From NCBI RefSeq assembly GCF_041224425.1, contig NZ_JBGFGL010000068.1:124001-188000 (forward strand): DNA of 64,000 bases. The letters run 5' to 3'. This document shows, piece after piece, positions 18,554 to 28,377 of this stretch. This DNA is from Psychroserpens sp041224425 (lineage in GTDB: Bacteria > Bacteroidota > Bacteroidia > Flavobacteriales > Flavobacteriaceae). Below the pieces are notes generated by a model. That model worked only from the letters and a program-made list of their open reading frames with translations, had not been told where the DNA came from and did no database searches. A program made the translations under genes and the position numbers. Positions within the stretch are counted from its first letter, which is position 1. Each line of letters starts with the position of its first letter.

Positions 18554-19558
18554 TTGGACGACGTCAAACAAATTGTAGCAGATATCAAAAATGGAAGCAT
18601 CAAACCCATTTACTTCCTTATGGGTGAAGAGCCATACTATATTGATGCTATTTCAGATTTTATTGAAGATAATGTGCTTTCCGAAGAAGAAAAGGGGTTC
18701 AACCAAATGGTTTTATATGGTCGTGACATTGCCATCGAAGATATCGTAAGTAATGCCAAACGTTTTCCAATGATGGCAGAACGTCAGGTCGTGATAGTAA
18801 AAGAAGCACAAGACCTTTCTAGAACCATTGAAAATTTAGCAGCTTATGCTGAAAATCCGCAACCAACAACAGTTTTGGTTCTTAACTATAAATACAAAAA
18901 AATAGATAAGCGTAAGACGTTATATAAGACGATAAAAAAGTCTGGTGTTGTGTTTGAGAGCAAGAAACTGTATGATAATCAGGTGCCAGATTGGATTCGT
19001 CGCGTACTTTCCGGACAAAATTATAGTATTTCTCCAAAAGCTTCTCAAATGCTCGTTGAGTTTTTGGGAACTGATTTAGGAAAAATCAACAATGAATTGA
19101 ATAAACTCAAGATCATTTTGCCTGAAGGCACTCAAATAACTCCAGAACATATTGAAGAGAATATAGGAATTAGTAAGGACTATAACAATTTTGAGTTGCG
19201 CAAGGCCATAGGAGAGCGTAATAGCGTTAAGGCTTTTAAGATTGTAAATTATTTTGCAGACAACCCAAAAGACAATCCCATGGTAGTGACCGTATCCTTG
19301 CTGTTCAATTATTTTTCGCAATTGTTGCATTTGCATGGCTTACATGACAAGAATCCGAGAAGTGTAGCCTCAGCTCTAAAAATCAATCCGTATTTCGTGA
19401 ACGAATATGTCATGGCTGCTCGTAATTACCCTATGAAAAAAGTTAGCCAAATCGTTGCGATTCTCAGAGATATTGATGTCAAGGGTAAAGGGGTTAATGC
19501 TAATGCGATTCCTCAAAGTGACTTGCTCAAGGAGCTTTTAGTCAAAATATTTTCTTAG
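18554..19558 (+). CDS. holA: DNA polymerase III delta subunit
   Basis: A 334-residue clamp-loader subunit that opens the beta clamp. The N-terminus IKPIYFLMGEEPYYIDAI, then MMAERQVVIVKEAQ (sensor region) and the C-terminal collar helices are typical. The start must be TTG at 18554-18556: an in-frame TAA lies at 18539-18541 and there is no ATG between. The protein start (DDVKQIVADI) fits homologues. A terminator follows. Confidence 0.94.
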   Translation: MDDVKQIVADIKNGSIKPIYFLMGEEPYYIDAISDFIEDNVLSEEEKGFNQMVLYGRDIAIEDIVSNAKRFPMMAERQVVIVKEAQDLSRTIENLAAYAENPQPTTVLVLNYKYKKIDKRKTLYKTIKKSGVVFESKKLYDNQVPDWIRRVLSGQNYSISPKASQMLVEFLGTDLGKINNELNKLKIILPEGTQITPEHIEENIGISKDYNNFELRKAIGERNSVKAFKIVNYFADNPKDNPMVVTVSLLFNYFSQLLHLHGLHDKNPRSVASALKINPYFVNEYVMAARNYPMKKVSQIVAILRDIDVKGKGVNANAIPQSDLLKELLVKIFS

Positions 19559-19595
19559 TTTAAGAAGTCTTAACATTTTCTGATAAATCTGCGTT

Positions 19596-19621
19596 AAACC
19601 CTTAATAACATTGGGTTTTTT
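19596..19621 (+). terminator. Probable terminator of holA
   Basis: AAACCC/GGGTTT stem with 11-nt loop followed by a T-run starting at 19616. Confidence 0.65.
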
Positions 19622-19681
19622 GTTTGTTATCAATTATATTATAAGTAAGTAAATTAATAACAAATTAAAAACATATTACCA

Positions 19682-20242
19682 ATGGAAAATTTAAAAGGAA
19701 AGAACGTTGCGATCTTAGCAACCAATGGATTTGAAGAAAGTGAATTACGTGAGCCAATGCTTGCCTTAAAAAAAGCTGGTGCTAATGTAGATATCATTTC
19801 TGAAAACATAGGAAAAATCAAAGGCTGGAGTAATGGTGATTGGAGTAACGAATATGATGTTAACAAGACACTGAGTGAAGCTAATGAAGAAGCATATAAT
19901 GCATTGGTATTGCCAGGTGGAGTTATGAATCCCGATACACTTAGGCAAAATGGAGAAGCTATCCGATTTGTAAAATCTTTTTTCAAAAATAAAAAACCAG
20001 TTGCAGCAATATGCCATGCACCTTGGTTATTGGCTGAAGCAGATGTATTGAGTGGTCGTCGCGTGACTTCTTATGGATCCATAAAACGAGATTTAGTAAA
20101 TGCAGGTGCCAAATGGGAGGATAGTGAAGTAGTTGTAGATGAAGGGTTAATTACTAGTAGGTCTCCAAAAGATTTACCAATGTTTAACACCAAACTGGTA
20201 GAAGAAGTTTATGAAGGCAAACATGAGTTGCAAACAGCATAA
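19682..20242 (+). CDS. DJ-1/PfpI family protein (YhbO-like)
   Basis: A 186-residue type 1 glutamine amidotransferase-like protein. The nucleophile-elbow cysteine is Cys111 in AAICHAPW, and the supporting acidic residue is in NGFEESELREP. Family members are described as proteases, glyoxalases or deglycases; which activity applies is disputed. Single gene with its own terminator. Confidence 0.9.
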   Translation: MENLKGKNVAILATNGFEESELREPMLALKKAGANVDIISENIGKIKGWSNGDWSNEYDVNKTLSEANEEAYNALVLPGGVMNPDTLRQNGEAIRFVKSFFKNKKPVAAICHAPWLLAEADVLSGRRVTSYGSIKRDLVNAGAKWEDSEVVVDEGLITSRSPKDLPMFNTKLVEEVYEGKHELQTA

Positions 20243-20259
20243 TAGCTCGCTAGAGAATT

Positions 20260-20288
20260 AAAAAGCAGAATGAAAATTCTGCTTTTTT
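20260..20288. terminator. Bidirectional terminator
   Basis: Stem AAAAGCAGAAT/ATTCTGCTTTT (20261-20271 and 20276-20286) with GAAA loop and T-runs on both strands. It serves the PfpI gene and the convergent gene at 20306. Confidence 0.85.
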
Positions 20289-20305
20289 TTATTCTTGTCA
20301 AGCAA

Positions 20306-20788
20306 TTATGAAATAAACCCTAATTCCTCAACCATTAAACCATAGTCATATTGTAAATCCTCGTGAAGGTTAGATATGTGTTTTTCAGCCAATGCTAATT
20401 GTCGGTTGTAACTATTGATTAGTGTCTTGTTGAATTTAATTGAAGGTGAGAGCAGTTTCATGTTTTTGCAAAAATGGAGCAGAAGTTCTATTTCAGTGTC
20501 CTTGCGTCCTGAATACCTTGCATATTTCTTTACGTGTCGAAGAATCTTGCGAACACTTTTTCTTATATAATAATAACTATTGGTGTTGATGGCTTCAAAT
20601 TCTAAATCGACAAAGTCCTTTACCGATTCCACATAAGCTGTTTCATCGTGAGCTTCAAATAGCAAATAGGTGAGAAGCTCTTTGTTTTCCTTTTTGAATT
20701 TAGATAACCGTAAACACAGCTGAATCAATTCGTCCTGCGAACGATGTTGTAATTCTTTTTTTATAGTAACAACAGAAACGGCTTTCAA
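20306..20788 (-). CDS. Conserved helical protein of unknown function
   Basis: A 160-residue, highly charged, all-helical protein without signal or membrane segment. I do not recognise a named family. Two basic patches are visible (SVRKILRHVKKYARYSGRK near residues 78-96). The start is TTG at 20786-20788, which overlaps the TGA of the DUF202 gene (TTGA), implying coupled translation. It is third in the methyltransferase-DUF202 operon. Confidence 0.72.
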   Translation of the reverse strand: MKAVSVVTIKKELQHRSQDELIQLCLRLSKFKKENKELLTYLLFEAHDETAYVESVKDFVDLEFEAINTNSYYYIRKSVRKILRHVKKYARYSGRKDTEIELLLHFCKNMKLLSPSIKFNKTLINSYNRQLALAEKHISNLHEDLQYDYGLMVEELGFIS

Positions 20789-21048
20789 ATCTTGTAATGT
20801 TTTCTAATGGTTTTCTTTACTCGAAATAAACGGGCTATACCAACCACTAATATAATTGGGGAAATGATTAAAAGTGCTATGCCAAAGGATTTTAAATCTG
20901 AAAAAAATTCGATTTTTAAAACGGTTAATCCAGTTCCTAAAAACACAACAAACGTTCTAAAGTAAGCTAAAAATGTGCGTTCGTTGGCAAGTTTAGTTCG
21001 CTCAATAGCTAGCCAATCACGTGTTATGAGTTGGTTTTGGTGATCCAT
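20785..21048 (-). CDS. DUF202 small membrane protein
   Basis: An 87-residue protein. It has the DUF202 hallmark LANERTFLAYFRTF (residues about 20-33), then two transmembrane segments (about 32-48 and 55-73) and a basic tail (RVKKTIRKHYK). DUF202 also occurs in eukaryotic VTC/SPX proteins but has no known bacterial function. It lies 3 bp after the methyltransferase gene stop and overlaps the next gene. Confidence 0.85.
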   Translation of the reverse strand: MDHQNQLITRDWLAIERTKLANERTFLAYFRTFVVFLGTGLTVLKIEFFSDLKSFGIALLIISPIILVVGIARLFRVKKTIRKHYKI

Positions 21049-21051
21049 AAT

Positions 21052-22656
21052 TTATCTTCCTTTCAGTAAATTTACACTTACCGTTGCCAAATCGTTTTTT
21101 GGGAATTTTGTAGCATATCTAGCATCAGGATACAGGCCAACTTCCTTGGCAATCTTGTTAAAGACATCAACTTCCAAAATGTACTGGTCACTATAACCAT
21201 GAGTTGCATCATAAGCTGTTGCAGCCGTTTTTCCAAGATTTTGAGCTACTAATTCTGGATTTACTGTATGTAATTCAATCATTAGTAATCCGAAGCGTTC
21301 AACATAAGGCTTCCATTTTCCTAAATGCTCGAACAAAGAATCCTCTACTAAATTATTGCTAAGGCGCTTTCCTAAAGATGCATAAGCACCAGAAGAGTTG
21401 CTAATGCGGTCTGTTTGCTGTTTCGGTTCTTCCCAAATTCGGTTGTGATCTAAAAATGTTCTAACATTCAGCAAGTCTTTAAGTTCAATATTGTAGTCTT
21501 CTTTCAAATCCTTTGCTAATAAATCAGGTCTACCAATGTCTCCCCAAATCACTTTTGCCCAAATATCTGCCTTGATTAAATTGGCACGAGTCACTTTTAA
21601 AGCCGCTTGGTTAAAATCAGCTCCAACCAATAATAACGGATATTCATCAAGCATCTCTCCACGTTTGGTTTGGTAATCTATGACATCAAAAATATGTTGG
21701 ATAAAAGCACCATTGCCACAACCCATATCCAAAATACCTTTAGGCTGTTCTTCAATAGGTTTGTTGAAAAGCTCAATTATGACTTCATCAATCACCTTAA
21801 AATATGTTGAATGTGCACCACCACTTCCCCAAACATTCATTTCGCGATGAACGTGTTTTTCAGTTTCATGTGGTGACGAGGTTCTCAAAATGGTCGGATC
21901 GCCAAAAATCAAATCGTCTAAATGTATAAATGTAGGTAAGTACGAAACTGTCACACCATAAGCACTGGCGCGTTTGGCAAAGAATAGACCTTCATCTGTA
22001 AACCTATAGGTGTTTTTCCCTTTTTTGAACCAACCCAAATGCGCAAAGAAATCTAATATCTTTTTGAAACTTTCAGGATTTGAATGGTATTCTTCTGCGG
22101 AAAAAGAGGCTTCCATAAAATATTTATGGAATAAACCATTCATTCCCAATCGAACAATAATTGGCGCAATAATAACGCCTTCAATATGTTTTTTGATTTG
22201 GTAATCTATTGAAGTTTCATCGGAAACGTCCAAACCATAACCTTTTTCAAACGACTTGAATACTTTCTCTAGAGCACTAAAGGCATCAATCCCTATAGGT
22301 TCGCTATGTAGTTTGTCTGTGTACTTTAAAAGATTGACGGCTTCTTTGTAATGCGGAACAAGTCCAAAGGCTTTTTTACTTAAGGCATTGGTTTCATAAG
22401 AAATGGAGTTGGTCTTGTTGTCTAAGTGTTGAATCAGCCAACCTTGGGAAGATAAAATCCGAAGCGCCACGTTGAGATAGCCTTCATTGGCTTTGAAAGT
22501 TTTGGTTAATTGTTCTAAATCAACTTTTTTGTGTTCCAACAAATAGTCTAAGACACCATTTTTAGAGAGGGAATATGCAGAGGTTGCAGTTGCAATTCCA
22601 TCAAGGTGCCTAAAGATAGACCCTCTAAATTTTTCTTTATCTAGTTTGGATAGCAT
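21052..22656 (-). CDS. Class I SAM-dependent methyltransferase, two-domain
   Basis: A 534-residue protein. The N-terminal region has a winged-helix-like module (SKNGVLDYLLEHKKVDLEQLTKTF) as in O-methyltransferases. The SAM-binding motif I ILDMGCGNGAF lies around residues 305-320, with VGADFNQAALKVTRANL as motif II. The length is well above simple methyltransferases, and resembles large methyltransferases tied to polyketide enzymes, but the substrate is unknown. First gene of a three-gene operon. Confidence 0.82.
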   Translation of the reverse strand: MLSKLDKEKFRGSIFRHLDGIATATSAYSLSKNGVLDYLLEHKKVDLEQLTKTFKANEGYLNVALRILSSQGWLIQHLDNKTNSISYETNALSKKAFGLVPHYKEAVNLLKYTDKLHSEPIGIDAFSALEKVFKSFEKGYGLDVSDETSIDYQIKKHIEGVIIAPIIVRLGMNGLFHKYFMEASFSAEEYHSNPESFKKILDFFAHLGWFKKGKNTYRFTDEGLFFAKRASAYGVTVSYLPTFIHLDDLIFGDPTILRTSSPHETEKHVHREMNVWGSGGAHSTYFKVIDEVIIELFNKPIEEQPKGILDMGCGNGAFIQHIFDVIDYQTKRGEMLDEYPLLLVGADFNQAALKVTRANLIKADIWAKVIWGDIGRPDLLAKDLKEDYNIELKDLLNVRTFLDHNRIWEEPKQQTDRISNSSGAYASLGKRLSNNLVEDSLFEHLGKWKPYVERFGLLMIELHTVNPELVAQNLGKTAATAYDATHGYSDQYILEVDVFNKIAKEVGLYPDARYATKFPKNDLATVSVNLLKGR

Positions 22657-22680
22657 AGGTTGATAGTTTGTATAAATATA

Positions 22681-22710
22681 AAAAAACCATCACAAGTGTG
22701 ATGGCTTTTC
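22681..22710 (-). terminator. Terminator of the di-heme peroxidase gene
   Basis: CCATCAC/GTGATGG stem (22687-22704) followed on the minus strand by T-rich sequence. It lies 40 bp beyond the peroxidase stop. Confidence 0.75.
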
Positions 22711-22749
22711 AAATTTGTTTTTAAACTTTACTCGCTCAAAAATATGATT

Positions 22750-23931
22750 TTACTGAATAAACGGATTGCTCCACTTTTCATTGGTATAGACATCAGTACC
22801 TCCTAAGGTTTGAAGAAACGCGATAACCGCTTGCTTTTCATCTTCAGTAAGATTTAGGTTTTGTCCTTCGCCTCCAGGACTGAGTCTTGGGTCAATGTTA
22901 CTATTGTTAGTAAGGCTTATAGAGTTATAATGCTCAAGAACTTGATCTAATGTCGTTAGACTTCCATTGTGCATAAACAAACCATTTGCTGAACCATCCG
23001 CTTTGACGACATCTCTCAGACTTGGTGATCGGGTCACATTTAAATCGGGAATGTTGGAAGCAATACTTCCAATCATGCCGTTATTTAAGGAATTAGGATC
23101 AATATCAAATTCGGGTGCTTGATGGCATCCAGCACAACCCAGTCCACCATTAATTCTTACGCCTTGATTGTTATATACTGGAGGTTGTAAAAACAATTGT
23201 TTTCCTTGATTTTCTTGAGGGGAAAAATTTGTGAACGGTTGTCCATCGTTGTTTGCTAAGGCTCTACCAACATCATATTTACTGTCGAATGATTGAATGC
23301 TGCGAACAAATTGCGCTAAAGCATTTTGAATTCTCAGTTCTGTAATATCTTCAGAACCAAAAGCAAAATTAAATAGGGCAGGATAGTATTCGGTAAGTTC
23401 AAGCTTCGCGATAAGGTCATTAAAATTTTCATCGCCATTCTCTCCACTAAAGCCCATTTCTACATGATCTTGAATAGGCATGGTGGTTTGGGTTTCCAAA
23501 TTGATGGCGCGCTCATCCCAAAAGAATTTAGCTTCAACACCAAAACGCGCATTAACCAACCGCATCGAATGTCGACTTGTGAGTCCATTGATTCCAGAAC
23601 TTGCTTGTACATTGTCGGTAAAGGCTAAACTTTGCTTATGGCAACTGGCGCAAGCTATGGTATTATCTGCGGATAGATTTTTATCATAGAAAAGAATACG
23701 TCCCAACGTTGCTACTTCATTAGTGATTTCATTTCCAGGCGTGGTGTTGTCTTTTATGATGTAGTTTGGAATGGATTGATTACTATAATTGTGAAGATTA
23801 TCAAAATCGATGGTGAGAATATTTGAAAAATCGATGGTTTGCTCTTCAGGTATGGGAGTGTAATCATTATTGTTGTCACTTCCACAAGAGAAAATCAAAA
23901 GTCCAATCAAAATTAAAATAGTTGATTTCAT
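22750..23931 (-). CDS. Di-heme cytochrome c peroxidase-like lipoprotein (MauG/CcpA family)
   Basis: A 393-residue exported protein. The start at 23929-23931 (MKSTILILIG) gives a lipobox IFSC; an upstream ATG would add ten residues. Two c-type heme sites are present: CASCH (Cys94, Cys97, His98) and CAGCH (around residue 265). PSLRDV and LFMHNGSL near the C-terminus are typical of this family. Members reduce H2O2 with electrons from small cytochromes; some (MauG-like) oxidise proteins instead. Confidence 0.9.
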   Translation of the reverse strand: MKSTILILIGLLIFSCGSDNNNDYTPIPEEQTIDFSNILTIDFDNLHNYSNQSIPNYIIKDNTTPGNEITNEVATLGRILFYDKNLSADNTIACASCHKQSLAFTDNVQASSGINGLTSRHSMRLVNARFGVEAKFFWDERAINLETQTTMPIQDHVEMGFSGENGDENFNDLIAKLELTEYYPALFNFAFGSEDITELRIQNALAQFVRSIQSFDSKYDVGRALANNDGQPFTNFSPQENQGKQLFLQPPVYNNQGVRINGGLGCAGCHQAPEFDIDPNSLNNGMIGSIASNIPDLNVTRSPSLRDVVKADGSANGLFMHNGSLTTLDQVLEHYNSISLTNNSNIDPRLSPGGEGQNLNLTEDEKQAVIAFLQTLGGTDVYTNEKWSNPFIQ

Positions 23932-24006
23932 AAGTTGGATTTTAAACTTAGACGATATCAATCATCAAAGGTTTAATTCAATTAAAAGTAATCATAATTT
24001 GACATA

Positions 24007-24816
24007 TCAATCCTTAAGAATGGATTTGATGGTTTGATGTCTAATGGTTTCCACATCCTTGGTTTCATATGGAATTTCCTTAAGAATGTATTCAAAGGCC
24101 CTAATTCTTGCATTTGTTTTTCGGTTTGCTTTTATAACTTTCCAAGGAGCATATTCTTGTGTTCTTTCAAACATAGCTTCCTTATAAGAGGTGTAATCAT
24201 CCCAAAGCGACAATGCTCTTCGGTCAACATCACTGTATTTCCATTTTTTTATGGGTGAAGTGGTGATATCCTTGAAACGACGTTCTTGTTCTTTTTTTGT
24301 GATAGAAAAGTATAGCTTAAGCAAATAAATCCCTGAGTCCTGAATCATTTTTTCAAATTCATTCACTTGTCCCATAAAGATATCATATTGTTTTTGGGTA
24401 CAAAATCCATTTACAGGTTCAACAATAGCCCTGTTGTACCAACTTCGATCAAAGAACACAATTTCACCATTATTTGGTAATTTATTGATATAGCGTTGAA
24501 AATACCACTGACCCAATTCTGTTTCGTTAGGTTTAGGAAGCGCAACAACTCTTATGGCACGCGGTGGAAGATGTTGTATGATACGTCTAATGGCTCCGCC
24601 TTTTCCAGCGGCATCGCGACCTTCAAAGAGAATAACCACTTTTTTATTGTTCAGGACCACCCATTGCTGAAGGATTAGCATTTCTTCCTGAAGTTTTTCC
24701 AGTCGCTTTTCATATTTAACATTTTGAATCGCTTTTTTAGTATCGAGTTTATTCAAGCGCAATAAGGCTTCGATACCTTTTTTTGAATTGATGATATTTA
24801 GGTTTTTTTCTGTCAT
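24007..24816 (-). CDS. Polyphosphate kinase 2 (downstream paralogue)
   Basis: A 269-residue single-domain PPK2. It uses polyphosphate to phosphorylate nucleoside mono- or diphosphates. Walker A FEGRDAAGKGG (residues 65-74), Walker B/FFDRSWYNRA (121-130) and lid residues after about 170 are visible. It lies 6 bp behind a second PPK2 gene with clear similarity. Substrate class (ADP, GDP or NMP) is not decided by the motifs I can read. Confidence 0.92.
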   Translation of the reverse strand: MTEKNLNIINSKKGIEALLRLNKLDTKKAIQNVKYEKRLEKLQEEMLILQQWVVLNNKKVVILFEGRDAAGKGGAIRRIIQHLPPRAIRVVALPKPNETELGQWYFQRYINKLPNNGEIVFFDRSWYNRAIVEPVNGFCTQKQYDIFMGQVNEFEKMIQDSGIYLLKLYFSITKKEQERRFKDITTSPIKKWKYSDVDRRALSLWDDYTSYKEAMFERTQEYAPWKVIKANRKTNARIRAFEYILKEIPYETKDVETIRHQTIKSILKD

Positions 24817-24822
24817 GATGTT

Positions 24823-25677
24823 TTATTGGTCAATTTGAATCGTATTTCTGAAGTAACGTTGTACAATATTGGGATCAGGTAAAATAGTTTTACAATTACT
24901 GCCTTTGTTCTCATAGTCGAATAAACTTAAAACATATTTAATGCTTTCCAATCGCGCCAATTTTTTGTCGTTGGATTTAATGATTACCCATGGTGAAAAG
25001 GAATTGTGTGTGCGTGAAAACATTTGATTTTTGTAATTGGTAAAATCATCCCACAATTCTTGTCCTTTTTCATCTACAGGACTGAATTTCCACTTCTTTA
25101 ACGGATTGTTTAAACGTTTATCGAAACGACGTTGTTGCTCTTCTTTCGAAACCGAAAACCAAAATTTTATGATTCGTGTTCCTGATTCATAGAGCATATT
25201 TTCAAATTCAGGAACCTGTATCATAAAGCGATTGTATTGTTCTTTTGAACAAAATCCCATAACAGGTTCTACGACGGCTCTATTATACCAGCTACGATCA
25301 AAGAATACAATTTCACCTGCATTGGGCAATTCTTTAATGTAGCGATTGAAATACCATTGGTTTTTTTCAACTTCTGTAGGTTTATTCAATGCCACAATTC
25401 GCATAGCTCTTGGATTAAGGTGTTCTTTAAAACGTTTTATGGTTCCACCTTTTCCCGAAGCATCACGACCTTCAAAAATGATAGCGATTTTTTTGTTTTC
25501 CTTTTGCACCCAGCGTTGAAAATCTACCAATTCAGCTTGTAGAGGAAGTAATTCTTGTTCATAGTTGTACTTTTCTAAAGCATTACCATAATGTGGAAAT
25601 TCAGTGATATTGTTATTCAGGTATTTGACAAAGTCCTTTTTGGATTTAAATGTGTTTAAAATGGTTTCCGTGAGCAT
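24823..25677 (-). CDS. Polyphosphate kinase 2 (upstream paralogue)
   Basis: A 284-residue PPK2 with Walker A FEGRDASGKGG (residues 68-78) and FFDRSWYNRAVVEP. It differs from its neighbour in an extra C-terminal tail (about 20 residues, NCKTILPDPNIVQRYF) and in the N-terminal helix. The pair probably arose by duplication and forms one transcript. Confidence 0.92.
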   Translation of the reverse strand: MLTETILNTFKSKKDFVKYLNNNITEFPHYGNALEKYNYEQELLPLQAELVDFQRWVQKENKKIAIIFEGRDASGKGGTIKRFKEHLNPRAMRIVALNKPTEVEKNQWYFNRYIKELPNAGEIVFFDRSWYNRAVVEPVMGFCSKEQYNRFMIQVPEFENMLYESGTRIIKFWFSVSKEEQQRRFDKRLNNPLKKWKFSPVDEKGQELWDDFTNYKNQMFSRTHNSFSPWVIIKSNDKKLARLESIKYVLSLFDYENKGSNCKTILPDPNIVQRYFRNTIQIDQ

Positions 25678-25756
25678 AAAAAATCAAATTTGCATAAACA
25701 CTAAAGTTAGTGCATTGCAATGAATAATAAAATGACTATTATCAGCTAACCATAAA

Positions 25757-25790
25757 AAAAAGCCTTTTGTGATGTACAAAAGGCTTTAGG
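25757..25790 (-). terminator. Terminator of the E1 gene
   Basis: AAAGCCTTTTGT/ACAAAAGGCTTT stem (25759-25770 and 25776-25787) followed on the minus strand by a T-run. Confidence 0.85.
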
Positions 25791-25813
25791 TTTTATTATT
25801 ATTTTCTTGAATG

Positions 25814-28225
25814 TTATCGCAACTTAGGAAAATCGTTCGGATTCACTTCATGCATCACATTGTAAACAGCTTCAAAAATATCTTCGGAAGAGGGTTTTGA
25901 AAAATAATCACCATCTGTTCCATAGGCTGGTCTGTGTGGTTTCGCAGCCAAAGTTTTTGGTTGGCTATCTAAGTATTGATAAGCATTTTGGGTATTTAAG
26001 ATTTGATCAAGAATATAAGCTGAAGCACCTCCAGGCACATCTTCATCAATTATCATCAATCGGTTGGTCTTTGCGACACTTTTTACGATATCATGATTCA
26101 GATCAAAAGGTAGCAATGATTGAACATCAATAACTTCAGCATCGATACCAACTTCCAACAACTCTTTAGCAGTTTGTTCAACAATACGCAAGGTTGAACC
26201 ATAAGATACTAGTGTAATATCTGTTCCTTCCTTAACAGTTTCAACAACTCCAATAGGTGTTTTAAACTTACCAAGATTATTAGGCATTTTTTCCTTTAAA
26301 CGATAACCGTTCAAGCATTCAACAATCAATGCTGGCTCATCACTTTCGAGAAGTGTATTGTAAAAACCAGCAGCTTTGGTCATGTTTCTTGGTACTAAAA
26401 CATGAATACCACGTACCAAATGAATGATGCCTCCCAATTGTGATCCAGAATGCCAAATACCTTCCAAACGATGGCCACGTGTTCTAACAATTAATGGTGC
26501 TTTTTGTTTGCCCTTGGTTCTGTATTGAAGCGTTGCTAAATCATCACTAATGATTTGCAATGCATAAAGCATGTAATCTAAGTATTGAATTTCAGCAATT
26601 GGACGCAATCCGCGCATTGCCATTCCAATACCTTGTCCGATAATAGTCGCTTCTCTAATTCCAACATCAGCAACACGAAGGTCACCATATTTTTCCTGTA
26701 AGCCTTCCAAGCCTTGATTTACATCTCCAATATTTCCGGAATCTTCACCAAACACAAGAGTTTCAGGATAATTGCTGAAAATGGCATCGAAGTTATCACG
26801 TAAAACAACTCTGCCATCTACATCTTCCGTATCGGAATCATAAGTTGGGATAACCTCTTCAATAAGATGAGCAGCTTTATCAGATTGGCTATGTAAATAA
26901 GAGCTGTATTCAGGTTGGATTTTAGCCAAATAACTGGCAATCCAATCCAAGGTCGTATTTTTTGCTTCTGAAGTTTCTGAAATCACATATCTAAGTGATT
27001 TACGTACAGCAGAGGCAATGTCTTTGCGAATAGGTTCCTCAATAGCTTTAAGTTCGTTTACAATTTTATTGATAAAAACTTTATTCGAACTAGAATCGGC
27101 TAAAGAACTTAAAAGATTGACGGCTTCTTTTTGTTCCGATTTGATAGGGTCTAAATAATTTTTCCAGGCCGCTTTTTTACCATCTCGAACATTTTTCTTG
27201 ATACTTTTATCTAAGTTATCGAGTTCGTCTTGAGATGCAATATTGTTGTTAATCATCCACTGGCGCATTTGTGCGACACAATCATATTCTGCTTCCCATT
27301 CCAATCGCTCTTTGCTTTTATAGCGTTCGTGTGAACCAGAAGTAGAATGTCCTTGAGGTTGGGTTAATTCAACAACATGAATCATTACTGGAACATGTTC
27401 TTCACGAGCAATTTGTTCTGCTTTTTGATAGGTTTCAATTAAAGCTGGATAATCCCAACCTTTAACCTTTAGGATTTCATAACCCTTTTGGTCTTTATCT
27501 CTTTGGAAGCCTTTAAGGATTTCTGAAATGTTCTCTTTAGTGGTTTGGTGTTTTGCATGAACGGAAATCCCATATTCGTCATCCCAAATGTTGATGACCA
27601 TAGGAACCTGAAGAACTCCAGCTGCATTAATAGTTTCAAAAAACAACCCTTCACTAGTACTAGCATTGCCTATGGTTCCCCAAGCAATTTCATTACCTTG
27701 GTTGGAAAAGTTAGTAGTGTCAATACCTTTGACATTTCTATATATTTTTGAAGCTTGTGCCAAACCTAACAATCTTGGCATTTGCCCAGCAGTAGGAGAG
27801 ATGTCAGCACTCGAATTTTTTTGTTTGGTCAAGTTTTTCCAGTATCCATTTTCGTCTAAGCTATGGGTTCCAAAATGGCCTCCCATTTGGCGTCCGCCAG
27901 ACATTGGTTCATGGCTGATATCAATGTTGGCATACAATCCTGCGAAGAATTGCTCAATGTTGAGTTCTCCAATAGCCATCATAAAGGTTTGGTCTCGGTA
28001 ATAACCAGAGCGGAAATCCCCATTTTTAAAGACCTTTGCCCATGCTATTTGAGGAATTTCTTTACCATCGCCGAAAATACCAAATTTAGCTTTTCCAGTT
28101 AAAACCTCGCGTCGACCGAGTAGACTACATTCTCTACTGGTAACAGCAATTTTATAATCGTCTAAAACCTGCGCTTTGAAATCGTCAAAAGTCAGTTCTG
28201 ATTTTGTGTTGGTATCGGTTTGCAT
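25814..28225 (-). CDS. Fused alpha/beta E1 component of a 2-oxoacid dehydrogenase (branched-chain type)
   Basis: An 803-residue thiamine diphosphate enzyme in which the alpha and beta chains of the heterotetrameric E1 are joined. The alpha part (to about residue 400) has the AWGTIGNASTSEGLFFE TPP region and the YGISV block. The beta part (from about 450) has EDSGNIGDVNQG, VGIREATIIGQGIGMA and RTRGHRLEG. The fusion is usual in Bacteroidetes, where it feeds branched-chain 2-oxoacids or pyruvate-like substrates into lipoyl-dependent complexes; E2 and E3 genes are not in this window. Confidence 0.93.
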   Translation of the reverse strand: MQTDTNTKSELTFDDFKAQVLDDYKIAVTSRECSLLGRREVLTGKAKFGIFGDGKEIPQIAWAKVFKNGDFRSGYYRDQTFMMAIGELNIEQFFAGLYANIDISHEPMSGGRQMGGHFGTHSLDENGYWKNLTKQKNSSADISPTAGQMPRLLGLAQASKIYRNVKGIDTTNFSNQGNEIAWGTIGNASTSEGLFFETINAAGVLQVPMVINIWDDEYGISVHAKHQTTKENISEILKGFQRDKDQKGYEILKVKGWDYPALIETYQKAEQIAREEHVPVMIHVVELTQPQGHSTSGSHERYKSKERLEWEAEYDCVAQMRQWMINNNIASQDELDNLDKSIKKNVRDGKKAAWKNYLDPIKSEQKEAVNLLSSLADSSSNKVFINKIVNELKAIEEPIRKDIASAVRKSLRYVISETSEAKNTTLDWIASYLAKIQPEYSSYLHSQSDKAAHLIEEVIPTYDSDTEDVDGRVVLRDNFDAIFSNYPETLVFGEDSGNIGDVNQGLEGLQEKYGDLRVADVGIREATIIGQGIGMAMRGLRPIAEIQYLDYMLYALQIISDDLATLQYRTKGKQKAPLIVRTRGHRLEGIWHSGSQLGGIIHLVRGIHVLVPRNMTKAAGFYNTLLESDEPALIVECLNGYRLKEKMPNNLGKFKTPIGVVETVKEGTDITLVSYGSTLRIVEQTAKELLEVGIDAEVIDVQSLLPFDLNHDIVKSVAKTNRLMIIDEDVPGGASAYILDQILNTQNAYQYLDSQPKTLAAKPHRPAYGTDGDYFSKPSSEDIFEAVYNVMHEVNPNDFPKLR

Positions 28226-28244
28226 AGCCTTCCATTATAAGTTG

Positions 28245-28252
28245 CAAATTTA
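28245..28252 (-). promoter_or_regulatory. Putative -7 box of the E1 gene (TAAATTTG)
   Basis: Exact TAnnTTTG on the minus strand, 19 bp before the ATG. Confidence 0.5.
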
Positions 28253-28377
28253 GCTAAAGTTTCAATCTTTTACAACGTAATATTATGTTATAAATTTAAT
28301 GTATTATTAAAAAAACAAATGTTTTGTTGAGATATTTTCAATATACGAAGAAATAATCAGATTTGATTACAGATATT

